A stretch of 64,000 bases of DNA from Microplitis mediator (GCF_029852145.1 NC_079975.1:8556001-8620000); one strand, 5' to 3'; shown: positions 11,860 through 24,008, counted from the stretch's first letter. Made by a program: numbers and translations. Notes: generated by a model not told the origin, from the sequence alone.

Positions 11860-11881
11860 CACTGTAAAGAGAGCCGTGTTA

Positions 11882-12423
11882 TATGGTAAGAAATATTTTG
11901 TGGATATCACTATGCCAGTATGGGCGTGAACGCCATATTGTATGGTATCGAAGATTTTTATAGGTTGTAAAATTGTACGCATAGATGATTCAACCATTGC
12001 GGGAATAGTAACATTGGCAATAGTTGTTGCGGACGCCGCAATGTCAGTATGGCCGTCAGGCCCATACTGCATTGCCGTATCCACAATGCTTCTGGCAGAT
12101 AAGCCTAGTCTAATGACATCTATATAGTTTTGGTGGAAATACGATAGTAGACATTGATTGATACGCCAGAAATTATGGCGGGAAAAACTAGTAGCATTGT
12201 GTCCTCGACATTGTAGTATGGGTCTCAGGGCCATGCTGTTTCGCCGAGCCTGTTATGCATGCGTGTGAGCAGTACAATGGCTCCAGTACTATACAATATA
12301 GTAAATAACGCCATACTTCCGGAACTCGTTACAATACTGTCTTGGAATATTTCACATACTATTTTAGTATCTGTCTTGAGACTATACTAGCATGGTGTTA
12401 AACGCCATGCATTTCTTATCGTG
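11882..12423. mobile_element. 542-bp MITE family M542, copy A
   Basis: The ends are TATGGTAAGAAAT (mutated from CACGGTAAGAAAT) and ATTTCTTATCGTG, with TA on both sides. The length is exactly that of copies at 48391 and 57653, which implies no net insertion or deletion. Subterminal words GGGCGTGAACGCCATA and GGTGTTAAACGCCATGC are inverted. A 61-codon open frame at 11942-12127 is in register in all three copies. I do not call it a gene, since copies without indels would keep it by chance. Confidence 0.9.
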
Positions 12424-12575
12424 TAGAGAATGACTCATTTTAACTCCGCGCGGTAATTAAAATGGTATAACACCGGTGTAGGAAGCGTAATTCGGCGGTG
12501 TATAGTTGGTGTAAAGGCGGGCTAAACTGCGCCCGGTCATAGTATTAACTTTAGAAAGCTTATAAAACGCAAAAA

Positions 12576-12671
12576 ATATCTTCACACACATGCACTCAAA
12601 CACGCCAGCGCACACATGCACATACACAAACTCAAACACACCAGCGCACACTTTCACACATGCACGCTCAC
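12576..12671. repeat. CA-rich minisatellite
   Basis: A unit around CACGCCAGCGCACACATGCA recurs about twice with interruptions (ACACACCAGCGCACACTTTC). It is embedded in the W7 element. Confidence 0.75.
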
Positions 12672-13087
12672 TGTTTAACTGTAGTGATCAAGTAGGTGAA
12701 ACTATTCCCAAAGTAAAATATTTCAACACCAGGAACTTATATTCGACACCGGTAAGGAATATTTGCACTAGCAGCAGCGGTACTTTCACACCGCTTTCGG
12801 CGTTGAAATTTAACACCGCAAATTTTAACACCTACACCGCTTGGACTTACCCCGGTTATTTTTTACAATGGTTGCATATCAAATTTTAAAAGAGATAATT
12901 CACTTATTTTCGTCGATTATGATTTGATCACCATATTACCTTGTCGATTATTTCAGTAATCCAAAATTACATGATTCATCTCATAAACGTATTTTTGTTG
13001 AGCTCATATTAATTTTTTTTCTATAAAATGTAATTGCTTCAACTATATCGAAAAGAAAAACAAATTTCATCCTTTTATTTTTTTTAC

Positions 13088-13585
13088 CGTAAAAACTGTT
13101 CCTGTTTTTACATCGGAATAATTTCTATGTATGACAGAAATTTTTCCTATGTCAAACATAGAAATTACATAGGATAGAAATTCCTATTTGACATAAGGAA
13201 AATTTCTATGTTACATAGGAACAATTCCTATGCTGACGTAGGAATTCATCCTACTCTCTAAACATGAATTAGTGAAATAAGTGAATATTCACTAATTCAG
13301 AGTGCAAATTGTACCACTAATTCCAAAAAGTGGTTCGATTGGTACTCTGAATTAGTGAATGTTTACTTATTTCACTAATTCATGTTTAGAGAGGATGTTG
13401 ACATAGTAATTTTTACTACGTTAACATAGCAAATTTTCCTGTAGGAAAAGTTGCTATGTACCATAGTACTTTTTCCTATATTTCCATAGGGAATTCCCTA
13501 TGTTACAATAGGAAAAATTCCTATGTTCACATAGTAATAGTTACTATGCCAACATAGGAAAAATATAACTATTTTTTTCTCCATG
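13088..13585. mobile_element. CCTATGTT-word element (W1), copy 3, carrying a 140-bp insert
   Basis: The right end AACTATTTTTTTCTCCATG is flanked by TA. The left end is weaker (CCGTAAAAACTG). The interior is dense in TTCCTATGTTnACATAGGAA words. The element is interrupted by a 140-bp palindromic unit at 13254-13393. Confidence 0.75.
13254..13393. mobile_element. 140-bp palindromic MITE (W6), copy 1
   Basis: CTCTCTAAACATGAATTAGT at the left is mirrored by ACTAATTCATGTTTAGAGAG at the right. The whole unit is a near-palindrome with the inner pair TGAATATTCACTAATTCAGA and GAATTAGTGAATG. The second copy at 41953 is also 140 bp. Insertion after TA is visible on the left side. Confidence 0.88.
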
Positions 13586-13599
13586 TATACATATATATG

Positions 13600-14520
13600 T
13601 ATACACGACAAACAAATATAACAATTCACAAGATGCTCGTAAAGTCAACTCGTTATATAGAGATGTTGGAGTCTACGAGAAAATATACTGGTCTTGTTAC
13701 CCTTACCTAGATTGAGCAGATCGTGAAAGCGAGAGGAATAAGGATGAAAGGAACTCGAGTCATCCCCGTGGGTCGTGTCGCTTTTGCCGTATATTTATCG
13801 TTTTAATTCGAGAATCCAGGTCGAGAGCCTACTATTTATGTCTCGAGTCAAGAAGATATAGGCACATCCGTTGGATGCCACCGTCTGCCATTTTATCTCT
13901 TGTCATTTACCAACGCTCTAATTGATCTTCATCGCATAATTGCAATTAAGTTATGAGTCGCAAGTAAGTACAATAATTCAACTTGTCGAGGTGCTCTAAT
14001 TTATTCGCTCCTTTGTTTAATTTTTTTTCTCTTATAAATTATCCGAAGTAACCATTAAGGATGAAAAAAACTCATTTTATACTTTTTTTAATGTAGTAAT
14101 TAAAAAATTAACCGATAATATCGATGTAATTTTGATAAGGATGTATCTCAGTTTCCCTAAAGAGCTATACATAGTGTTAGTATTCAGTTAAAATTATGTA
14201 CCTTACTAGATAGAGAACAGATGGGTTAATGAACAACAGGATTCGCGAGACCATAGTCGAGTTATTCCTCTGAATGCGAGGGCCAGTGAAGAACCCCTGA
14301 GGACATGGATCACTACGGGGTCGTTCTGGGGTCGTAGCGTTACGGGGGTTGAAACTGAGTATGAGAGAGACATTTTCTGAGAGAGTAGTAGGCAAAGTTT
14401 AGCTCGGGCGACGCGGCACTATCCCGCAACAACTAATACCGACGAGGTCTCCCTTAACTTAACGTAACTCTGGTTAAACCTAGATTAGACCAGCGAACCG
14501 TATATCTCTATCTTTACATA
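13600..14520. other. Complex, less AT-rich island; no gene supported
   Basis: It contains more GC (for example 13700-13920 and 14240-14460) and no repeat words, so it looks like unique host DNA. Short open frames have no recognisable domain. It could be a regulatory or untranslated-exon region, but nothing specific is visible. Confidence 0.4.
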
Positions 14521-14865
14521 CACAATGATAATATGGATCATGTTTTGGACTAACTGTTTATTATTTATATTTTTTTAAGTTATTTCATAGAGTTACCTCT
14601 TAAATCATTAATATTTTGTAAAGAACTAAATTAATACATTGGATTTTAAATTAAATCACTAATTAGTTCTTTGTCTCTTTTCCAAAATCTACAGTAGACC
14701 AATTAGCTTTGTATGCTGGACATATCAATAGCAAATATGATTATCGGTTTCAGTCGTTTGCTTTGAGTAAATAGAACTTAATTCAATTTATCTTAGTGGA
14801 CTGGCTTGTGAGTGTAGACTATCTGATAATTACATGGTTTTGAACAATCCTTTAGTCTTTGCAGT
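14521..14865. other. Unassigned AT-rich sequence
   Basis: No feature was recognised. Confidence 0.5.
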
Positions 14866-14935
14866 ACATAGGAAAAAAATAGTGTATCTAGGTTAAAAAC
14901 GGTCCAAAATAAATCTTTTGTGTTAAATCAACATA
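14866..14935. repeat. Partial R4 copy
   Basis: AGTGTATCTAGGTTAAAAAC, followed by GGTCC and later TCTTTTGTGTTAAA, matches the inverted order of 11450-11516. Confidence 0.5.
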
Positions 14936-14999
14936 TTTCACTGTATTATTTGATAATTTCAAAACGTTTTACTATTCAAGACTCTATAAATGTTTACTA

Positions 15000-15770
15000 C
15001 AATGTGAAAAAATTTCGAATTGAATCTGGAGTGAATGCGGAGCGGATGACTGTGTATTCATTTAATTCCTTTGGAAAAAAATTCACACCGAAGGAAAATT
15101 TATTTTATTATTGAACCTCCGGTTCAAAGTGGATGTGGATTTTAATAAAATTCAGATGACCTCGAGTCAAAATTTAAATCGTAGATTAAACGTACTAGAG
15201 GTCGAAAACGTAAATTCAACCTTTGAAGACGTAAATAGTCGTAAAATGTATTTTAGACGTAGTTGACGTACGAAAACGTAAATAAGACTTGCGTAATCGT
15301 AAATCGTAGATACAACCTTTCAAAACTTGCAATAAAAATATATCGGAAACATTTTATTGCCAAAAGACATGTCTAGCAGCCAGAAGAAAAGAAATCTAAA
15401 TTCTTAGCAGATGTAGGAAAATATTTTGGGCCTTGCAGGAAATAACTCTACTGATGCCCAGTTTCTCGAGATTTTTTGGGTCTTACAGACTATCTAGAAG
15501 CTTGTAAACAAAAAATGTTTCCGATATAGTTTAATTGTTTTATTGCCAGTTTTGAAAGGTTGTATCTACGTTTCACGACTATTTACGTCTTCAAGGGTTG
15601 AATTTACGTTTTCAACGTCTAGTACGTTCAATCTACTATTTAAATTTCGACTCGGGACTCCGTTGAAAAAAAACTGCCTCTTTTGACTCCGGAACTCTGA
15701 GTGACGGAGTCAATTCAGATTTAAATAAAATCCGTGGTCACTCTGCATTAACTCCCGATTTTTAACAGTA
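15000..15770. mobile_element. GGAGTGAAT-word MITE (W13), copy 1, with a nested AACGTAAAT palindrome
   Basis: The left end AATGTGAAAAAATTTCG and the right end CTCCCGATTTTTAACAGTA match the two ends of the intact copy at 58348-58688. Interior words GGAGTGAATGCGGAGCGG and GACTCCGGAACTCTGAGTGA flank a separate insert at 15163-15654. Confidence 0.65.
15163..15654. mobile_element. Nested inverted repeat with AACGTAAAT words
   Basis: The left arm (AACGTACTAGAGGTC, then AAACGTAAATTCAACC, then GACGTAAATAGTCGT) is mirrored by ACGACTATTTACGTCTTC and GGTTGAATTTACGTTTTC. The second half of each arm pairs GATACAACCTTTCAAAAC with GTTTTGAAAGGTTGTATC. The loop around 15380-15500 is unrelated sequence. Confidence 0.8.
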
Positions 15771-16115
15771 TACTATTATTTAAAAAAAATATTATTCTCA
15801 CTCAAAAAAGAATTTCAATGTTAATAACAATGTTTGTCATTTTTTGTAATCTCAACATTAAATATGAACTATATTTATGAATATCAATGGTACAAAAATG
15901 GAATGTAAAACTTAACTTTTTTTGTGTCACAACTAATGAAAAGGTGTTTGATTTACTTCTTATATTGAACAAATTTTGTGTTTAAATTTCAACATAAATT
16001 AAGTGTTCAAATTAAATATCAATAGTCTGTTAAAAAACCATAAAAAATTTTTTGTGAGGATCATTTTTAGTTTACAAATAGTGTTGATTTTAACATCATA
16101 TTTTTTAATGTCTAG
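15771..16115. repeat. Repeat family R4-long, copy 1
   Basis: It shares a collinear set of phrases with 35462-35812: TGAACTATATTTATGAATA, GTGTCACAACTAATGAAAAG, ATATTGAACAAATTT, AATAGTCTGT and GTTGATTTTA. It is non-coding and directly abuts the W13 element. Confidence 0.65.
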
Positions 16116-16119
16116 GTAA

Positions 16120-16960
16120 AGTAAACAAAGAATAATTTCTCAATAAAATTTTATATTACTTAAAACATTAAGTGAAAATTTACTTGTAATGTTAAAACGT
16201 TCCACAAAATCAGATAGACTTCGTTTATGACCAAGCTAAATTGAGAGAAGAAAATGGTCGAAGAACTCTTGAATATGACACTTTAAAAGTAAGGAAACAT
16301 GGTTGGAGACTGGGAAACTGCTCATAGTCAGTTTCCATGTCTACTTCAAGACTTAGCTTCTGTCTTGCGCGTATATTAAATTCCTTAAAGTTCTTCCTGC
16401 TTTCTACCCTCTCATCTCAACAACTCTGATCGCACAGTCGTCGTTTTCAGTTTTCTCTACATTTCTAATGCAAGGAGACAGACAGAGAGCAACATACGTG
16501 GTTTTCTTATTTTAATGTCGTCGACACGGTGAGACGTGTGCTTGCCTAAGTGCAATTTAATACTGTTTAAGTTAAACCGAAGAACTCATGGGTGGATGTA
16601 GAACTAGAGTTGTGAAACGTTATTCCGGCCTAATCAAGCCGTGTTTCAACTCGTCCACTCTAGCCCATAGAAACTACGTGTTCAACTAATAGTCGCTGAG
16701 GATTTTCAAACTAAAACTTTAGTGACGGAACGACGCATATATTAATTCTATAATCGCTGTAACATTATATTAACCATATCATTGCTCGAGATTCATTTTA
16801 GTTTAATTTTATACAAGTTCTATATGAAAGATACGTTTAGTAAAATAACATAATTGTATATGAATTTAAATCAATAATTTAATTTCAGAAAATAAAAAAA
16901 GTTTTAATGAATTGCCAACAGGGTTCTTTTTTATATACGTGACATGGATTGATAAATATT
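16120..16960. other. Complex island; no gene supported
   Basis: Sequence at 16200-16720 is less AT-rich and lacks repeat words. It holds a small inverted repeat (GGAAACATGG near 16296, then GTTTCCATG near 16342). It is likely unique host DNA. Confidence 0.4.
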
Positions 16961-16961
16961 A

Positions 16962-17153
16962 GAGTAGCAGTACCAAATATTGACCGAGTTTCATTTAATG
17001 ACTGGGTACCTAAATACCCTGAAAATGGAACAATTGAAAATTCATAATTACATATTTTTCATGAGTTAAATTTACCAATTTTTCCTTTTTCAAGGGTATT
17101 CAGGTACCCAGTCATTAAATGCGCACTCGGTCAATATTTGGCACTGTTACTCT
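16962..17153. mobile_element. 192-bp palindromic MITE
   Basis: The ends GAGTAGCAGTACCAAATATT and AATATTTGGCACTGTTACTC are flanked by TA (16960-16961, 17154-17155). The arms also pair ATGACTGGGTACCT with AGGTACCCAGTCAT and GGGTATT with AATACCC. The arms are long and the central loop is short. Confidence 0.9.
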
Positions 17154-18013
17154 ATATTCAAGTATTCGTGGACTAACTTTTGGATGGCTACAAATAGATA
17201 ATTATAAAAACAGTTTATTCCTACTTGTTTATAGAAAATCATCTTTGTATAATCATAGGATTATTTTTTCAGGATTACGGTAACGAATTCTCACTTGACA
17301 AACCTGATCGTCTAATATTATGGGAATCGATTCTCTCACAAGATCAGATTATTTAAAATAATATTCAAATTCTGATACTTCGAAAATGAAACCTTTTTTT
17401 TTAACACTGTTCAATACTGGGAAAATTTTAACATCGCTACCAGTATTATTTTGACACCTTTTGGGGGTTATCTTATCACCAATAACTAACACCAGGATCG
17501 CGTAAACTTACACCGGTTATGTAGTATCGGATAGAATGGTGTGGATACTAGGCAAGAATATGAGATGTTGTTTATATCTTTACTTAAGGATATCACAGAT
17601 CAGAGATAATTATAAGCATTTATTTAATACGTCGTCTCGACAAAAGTCCTTCTTACATCAAGGCTGCTCTTGAACTGCCCCTTCAACACTTATAACTCTG
17701 TATATTCCTTTCTACCTGGACCTCACACCCGTGCCTCGTCATACTTGCACGTATTCTTAACGCAACTGCAGTCATCCTATTCTAAAAGAATTGCCCACAG
17801 CAATCTTACAATTTTCTGCTCCCACGCAACATTCACTCTTCATAATTTATTCTCTATCCTTTAAATTACTTTTACAACTAACTATCGACCAACATCGGGT
17901 GACAATATACCAAATGCACATTTATGAAGTTACCTATCCTAGTTCTTAAGCTTACGACACCCAATCCAGTCGTCACAAAAAATTAAAACTTTATAGTTAT
18001 TTAGTTGACTAAT
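17154..18013. other. Unassigned sequence with weak ACACC words at 17400-17530
   Basis: Words like AACACCAGG and TTACACCGGTTATG suggest a decayed W7 copy near 17400-17530. The rest is unassigned. Confidence 0.4.
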
Positions 18014-18722
18014 CCCGGGAAAAAAAATTTAGATTTGTTCTGATCAAATTAGGTCAGCTCAGATAAAATTTGATCATAATTTATATTGAACCCAGATCAG
18101 AGTAGATCTGATTTGATCTGTTCAGATCAAACTAGATCTGACCAGATATGACATTTTTCTTTAGGGAAAAATAGTCCAGATCTACTCTGATCAAATCTAA
18201 TCAAGTCAGATCAACCTAGATCAAGTTAGATCTCAACCTAGATCTAGTCAGATCAAAATGGATCAACATTGATTAAGCGATCAATTTATGAAGTAAATAT
18301 AAATAGATCTAATTCGATCTGTACGGACCAAACCAGATCTGAGCTGCTATAATTTTTTCTCGGGAAAAAAAGTTCAGATCTGTTCTGATCAGATTAGATC
18401 TGTACAGATCATAAAGAAATATTTCTTCACATTATATTATAATTATAAGATTAACTAGCTGAATTTTGACACATTCACCTAAATTTTGATAATTCTAAAA
18501 AGTCTATCGTAATTAAAATAAATACATTTTTTTGTTTATTCAGCTAATCATTCATTTATTATAGAAAAAATAAACATGATAATAATCTACTATCAATATT
18601 ATCTATTCTGATAAGAGTAGATCTAATTTGATATAAACAGATCTGGGCAAAATGCAGATCTGTTCAGATCTGAAACACCAGATCTAATTTGATCTGAATA
18701 GATCTAAATTTTTTTTCCCAGG
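18014..18722. mobile_element. AGATCTGATC-word element pair (W3) with CCCGGGAAAAAA ends
   Basis: The left end CCCGGGAAAAAAAATTTAGA is mirrored by TCTAAATTTTTTTTCCCAGG on the right. The interior is built from words like AGATCTGATC, GATCAGATCTG and AGATCAAATTAGATC. At about 18350-18375 an internal ATTTTTTCTCGGGAAAAAAA looks like a right end fused to a left end, so this may be two elements joined head to tail. AAT flanks both outer ends. Confidence 0.8.
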
Positions 18723-20920
18723 AATAGTATTTGCATCTCATGTAATCTATTTCATGTCAGCTTGTTTTGCAATCAAAATTTTATTTTTTAAAATTATCAG
18801 TATTAGTTTTTTAGTCTTCATTTACATTTCATCATTTTATATATTTTAGAAATAAGAAAAAGCTGCTGCATAATTTTCAATAGATTATAATATATGAAGA
18901 GTCGAATTGCCGGTTTCTTTCAAATTATAATACGTCACCGCTGACGTTTTGGGTTGACTGAATTGGACGGAAAGGGATCGACGAGAGGCGCGATTTCTGA
19001 CAAATTTATTCGTAGCCTTACCATCCCCTTACGTTTCGTCCGTATACTTCCGACGGCGCACCGGCATGCGGCTATCGATTCCCGTTTGCCATATAGTCGC
19101 CCAGTTTCGATATAATCGTGTTACGCCGGAAGGCACGACCTCGCGGGCTTTTCGCTTTTCTCGACTTTCTGCCATTTTTCCATTTTTTTTTTCCTTGGCT
19201 TCATTCCTGTTCTCTCTTTGTTTTATACTTCCTTTGGCAGATTAAGAATAAGAGTTAGAAAGACACAAAAAAGGTGCTGTCGAAGAACAATAAATGAGAA
19301 GGAAATAAAACAAACGAAAAAATTAAAAGCCTTGGCAAGTATAGCAAAACATTGACTGGAATTTTATATTATCTGCAGGATGAAATAATCAACGATAATA
19401 TTCAATTTGTGGTCATCTACAAAAAACAAGCAAAGAACTAAATTATGAAAATTAATCTTCATAAATAATTTTGAAACAGAGATTAGCAAATATGTATTTT
19501 AAAGTTAATTTACATGACAAAAAATCGTCATTAAAATATTAGTATTTATAGCTCCCGAAATTCGGAATGAAATTAAAAAAGAAAATTAATTCTTTAAATA
19601 ATTCGTCTGTCCTTCGATTTGACGTTGGATGTTGACTTAAATTATCGATTTATTTATGCGAATTATTTCGTATTGAAACTATCTTTTGAAGTTTTATTTA
19701 CGTAGACGTAAACAATTTTTTCACAGTACAGGTTTTTCTGTAAAAACTTTCTAGTTGTAAGAGAAAAAGTAAAAAACAACTTGGGATAGTGTTCGAGTAA
19801 CTCAACTTACTTGTACACTGTTTTTTTTTATTTTTATACTTTAACTTATATAAAAAAAAAAAAAAAAAGATTTAAATTTGTAACGTATGTACTTCCATCA
19901 AACAAATTGAAGAATAACTTTATATCCTTATAAAAATTAGTAAATTTTCAATGAAGACCGTAATATTATGCTGATCTATTAATACCTGAAGCTCAACAGA
20001 TTTTGAAATCAATCAGTCGAATAGTTCTCAAGTTATTTAAAAAATAAACTGAAAAAACTTTTGAAAAATTTCTTTTATTGAATAATTCATCAACTGTTCG
20101 ATTGGTTTTAGAATTTGATGAGATTATATAACCTTGAAGAGATCTTTTTATTACCACGAAGTTATTTAAATCGGTCAATTTATTTGAGAGTTGAGGAAAA
20201 CCGAAAATCACTTTATTCTTAATTCGTCTCTGACAACATCTGAAAAATTATTCAGTTTGAATCAATTTTGAAGAATTGGAAAATAATTGTTTACATTTAG
20301 ATTTATTTTAATTTTAATAGCCGTTGAATTAGTACTAATTAATGGTATTAATTAGTTTATTTCATTGATGATTATGAGTAAAAAAAAGGAGTGAAACAAC
20401 ACCTCTGATATATATTATCATAGTATTTTCCGGCTCTGTGAGCTCAATATTAAAAATTTCGATATGCAAAATAAATATTTTCTAAACTTAAAAATACATA
20501 AATAATGTCTGAGTTCATTGAGGTAAAAAAGTTTATGAAGTTTCAGAGTTTGCAGGCTCAACTGGTTCTCACATTTTTTATTTTTTGAATTAAAATAATT
20601 TTATTCGTAAATGAAACTCCGAGCACCGAGAAATTTGTTAAAACTTCAGGTATATTTTATCACGTCATGAAAACCTTGATCTACATGTTTTGTGGACAAG
20701 AATAAAGAGAGAATTTTTTGAAACAATGTAACCTACAATTTAAATTCAACTTCTAAGAAATACAACAAGAATAAAAACTAACACCTTTTGTTTCACTTTT
20801 TGCTCTTTTTTGTTCAAAAAGTACTTAAAATTTATTTTTTGCAACACATTAGAAATGTGCACCATTAAGCGCGGGTAGTAAAGATATCTAATAGCTCAAA
20901 TTGTGATGTCAGCCGTGTAA
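18723..20920. other. Unassigned; complex island at 18900-19260
   Basis: 18900-19260 is clearly less AT-rich (GACGAGAGGCGCG, GACGGCGCACCGGCATGCGG) and free of repeat words, consistent with unique host DNA. The rest is AT-rich, with an A run at 19852-19868. No gene is supported. Confidence 0.4.
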
Positions 20921-21071
20921 AAAATTTATTTTTTAGCTCCATATACTATAGCTAGCGTGCAAAAAATATCAAAGTAAATCATAGAGTCATCTTGTGACAA
21001 CATCTTTCACCATATTTTAAGTGCCCTTTCTTACCTGCAGTAGATAATCTGCCATCTATAGGCACTCATTG

Positions 21072-21690
21072 GCGTACGATTCAACATAGTAACCATTACT
21101 ACACATTATGTCAAATAATGTGTCCTTTGATCAGTAGATGTGTTACTATGCAAAATAGGTATGATGCGAAAAACTCCCCAGACAAATGCGTTCCATTGTC
21201 GTTCAACATAGTAACCATTTCTGTGTTGGGCAGGAATTGATGAAATCAGTCACGTGTCTGACTACCGTTTAGTGAGAACTAATTTTGTCAACAGTAGTTA
21301 GACATGTGACTGAAAACATTAGTTCCTGCACAACACAGGAATGGTTCCTATGTTGAACGACAATGGAACGCATTTGTCTGGGGAGTTTTTCGCATCTTCA
21401 CGAAGCGGCTATACCTATTTTACGTAGTGACAAATCTACTGCTCAAAGGAACCTGTATTATCTGGTAAGCGAACGGTGACTGTCAGCACAATAACCAGTC
21501 ATGTTTTTTAAAAAGTGTGTGACATAGAAATGGTTACTACGTTGAATCGTACTCAGTCGTATGTAAAAACTACCCACCCTTATTATACACCCCTATTATC
21601 GAGAACTAGTAATATGCTAAGATCAGTTTCTACATACTTTACGATCATTCTTGTGTAACACAGTAACCACTCCTATCTATTTTTTCCGTG
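21072..21690. mobile_element. Large palindromic element with ACATAGTAACCATT words
   Basis: Arms at about 21072-21268 and 21293-21553 pair. CGATTCAACATAGTAACCAT mirrors GGTTACTACGTTGAATCG. CTCCCCAGACAAATGCGTTC mirrors GAACGCATTTGTCTGGGGAG. CAGTCACGTGTCTGACTAC mirrors GTAGTTAGACATGTGACTG. A right end TATTTTTTCCGTG lies at 21678-21690. A matching left end was not found, so the left boundary is approximate. Confidence 0.75.
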
Positions 21691-22682
21691 TGCTCAGTTG
21701 TCACAAGTCGCGTCTTATACACAATCGCATTCGATGTATAAACTAGTATTTTATCTCATTTCTATACAAATTAAAATGTAAAAGACATTTGTAAATGATA
21801 ACAATATATCTACATTTATACATGGTCAATTTCGAAGAACAATGAGTAACAGGCAGATCTTAATACTTGACATGTACTTAGTGCAACAAGATCTGAAGGT
21901 AGTTGATTCCAAATTAATCAATTAATTAATTGATCGAACAATGTTTGGGATCAGAAAAATAATTATTCGCTTTGGCACCAGTTTTCTCACGATTCTAGAG
22001 TGAAATTTATTATATAATTCTCTCCATGAAAGTAAATCGAATAAAAGCAATAAATTATGACAGAAACTATTAAAAAATATATATATATATATAAATAAAT
22101 AACAAAAGCAATTACTTGTATCAATTCAAAATTACTATTATAGTATAAAAATTATTGTTACATTTAGTTCTTGGTTTTTAAAAAAAAAAAGATTCAAACA
22201 TTACATTATATTATAGGTTTTTGTAACTTTATCATTAAAATAAAAACGATTTTTCAAAGTTTCTGATACTTTTATTTTCACCATTTCAACGCTTTACATT
22301 TTAAAAATTTCTCTAAATGTGAGGAAAAGCTCCTAAGGGTACTTGCAAGTTAAAGACTGAAAGAGATTTACGGAATAGAAGGGTAGCGAAATAACCTAAA
22401 AAAGGAATAAAAAAAGTTTAGCTGATCCGGAGGAAAAAAATGAAGAACGACCAAGACAATACTTTTATGGGTGAAAAATTCTTCTTTTTTGGGTAGTGGT
22501 AGCTTGGCTTGCCATTCTAAGTTACTGCTGGTGATTCGTCAGGACAAAATGCCGCTCGTTGAAGCGAAAGACTTTCAAAGAATAAACCATTCTCAAAATA
22601 CGGGTGGTAAAATATTGGTAGACGAACAACAAATGATAGACGAGAAATACAATGAAAGGTAAAATTGCATAGAAGGTGATAA
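21691..22682. other. Unassigned AT-rich sequence
   Basis: It contains a TA run near 22080-22092 and a short palindrome at 21920-21935 (AATCAATTAATTAATT). No gene is supported. Confidence 0.5.
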
Positions 22683-23586
22683 TACACGTAAAAAAAGGCT
22701 GGGGTTGAATTTACCACACTAAATTAGTAAGAATTGAACTACTTTGTGGTCATCGTATCGACAAATGGAGTAGCATAATTGACACTGTATAAGATTAATC
22801 TCTACTTTAGTAGTTCTATTTACTATTCGACTGGGGTAAAAATTTGTAAGCTCAGTAACTACTCAATGTAGTATGGAAATCTCATCCTGTGGCTTCTTTA
22901 ACCACACAATTTTATAAGAACTTGTAAGTACTACTATTTTTGGAGTACACAATATCACATAATTTGTACAATCTACTCCAATGTGGAGTAAAATAACTGA
23001 CAAACGAAAAAAATAGCGCCACCTTCAACTTTTTTACCCCACTGTGTGGTTGTACTAGCTCCACAATTGTAGTTATAATTACTACATCTTTAAATTTGTG
23101 GATTATAACCTTTAAAATTAGGTGCTTGTATTTTATATCAACAAAAATTAAATACTCAATGAAACTATGTTAGTAATACAAGAATTAATTTGTCATAAAG
23201 ATAATTTCAAATGAAAAATAAATATGACGTATAGAAAAAAAAATCTACTTCAAAACTTTTATGCGTGTGACATTTGGAATTATCTATTGACAAATCCATT
23301 TTAATATATTCCAAAACTCTTTGTGCGAACAATATGATATAAATTTAAAAATTTTTATAACTTTCTAAATACCATGAAAAATAATAAATGTCAATTAATA
23401 TATATTTAATAAATAAATTAAGGATGAAAAATTAGAAACTATGATGTGTAGTAAAAACCACAGCTGTCATTTACCAAGGAGTTGTTTTAACCAACGACGG
23501 TAGTAGATGTTACTACAGTTTGTGTACCACAATAGACTAGTTGTCATTACTAAATGTGTAGTGATCCTATATATTACTAAGTAGGG

Positions 23587-24008
23587 TGTACCATTTTAGG
23601 GCAACTTTTTTTATTCAACGCACTAACAGCTTCTATACTTGCAGGAAGGTAAAATAAGATGCCTGTTAAAATTAGAGCCCTTAATATTAATATTAACAGG
23701 TGTCTCATCGCGATTTTCTATTTCCCATTTAAATATCCCGTACGAAAAAAATATATATCCGGGATATATACGGGCAAAACTAAACATATATGTCTCATAT
23801 ATGCGGCATATATTCAGATTTGCCCGAATACATACGGATATATACTTTTTCCTTGCGGGTTACATGGGAAAAAAGAAATTGTAAGTTTGGAATTTTATGC
23901 CTCGGCAATGGCTCATTGTCCAGATAAGTTAAGGCGTCTTATTTCACCTTCCTGCAAGTATAGAAGCTGTTAGTGCGTTAAAAAAAAGGCCCTAAAATGG
24001 CACACCTT
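23587..24008. repeat. Inverted repeat nested in W8 (AACGCACTAACAGC arms)
   Basis: The left arm includes CACTAACAGCTTCTATACTT then GCAGGAAGGT. The right arm includes ACCTTCCTGC then AAGTATAGAAGCTGTTAGTG. The mirror extends outward through CCATTTTAGGGC and GCCCTAAAATGG. The arms are about 70 bp around a loop that holds another element. Confidence 0.88.
23737..23859. mobile_element. ATATATCCGG / CATATATG-word element (W10), copy 1
   Basis: CCCGTACGAAAAAAATATAT and its loose mirror ATATACTTTTTCCTTGCGGG bound a palindromic interior. It includes CGGGCAAAACTAAACATATA and CATATATTCAGATTTGCCCG. A second copy is at 61544-61672. It is nested at the centre of the 23587-24008 inverted repeat. Confidence 0.75.

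Larger units (their letters stand above)
11860..12870. mobile_element. GGTGTTAAA-word element (W7), copy 1, split by a 542-bp element
   Basis: The left end CACTGTAAAGAGAGCCGTGT (11860-11879) continues at 12426 in GAGAATGACTCATTTTAACT. This matches the order seen in the intact W7 copy ending at 36460. The right end reads ACCCCGGTTATTTTTTACAA, mirroring ACCGGGGTAAG at 35841. The interior has ACACCGGTGTAGG and GGCGTTGAAATTTAACACC. Confidence 0.72.

Noticed and set aside
11942..12127. 61-codon open frame conserved in three M542 elements
   Set aside because: The three copies have no length differences, so the frame would stay open by descent alone. No domain or start context supports translation. 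Kept only as an observation.
11857..12234. 125-codon minus-strand open frame
   Set aside because: It lies in MITE sequence and crosses the border of the M542 element. Related frames in other copies differ in length.
23639..23973. Open frames of 81 and 104 codons
   Set aside because: They run through a nested inverted repeat and a palindromic element. The protein sequence is a by-product of the repeats.
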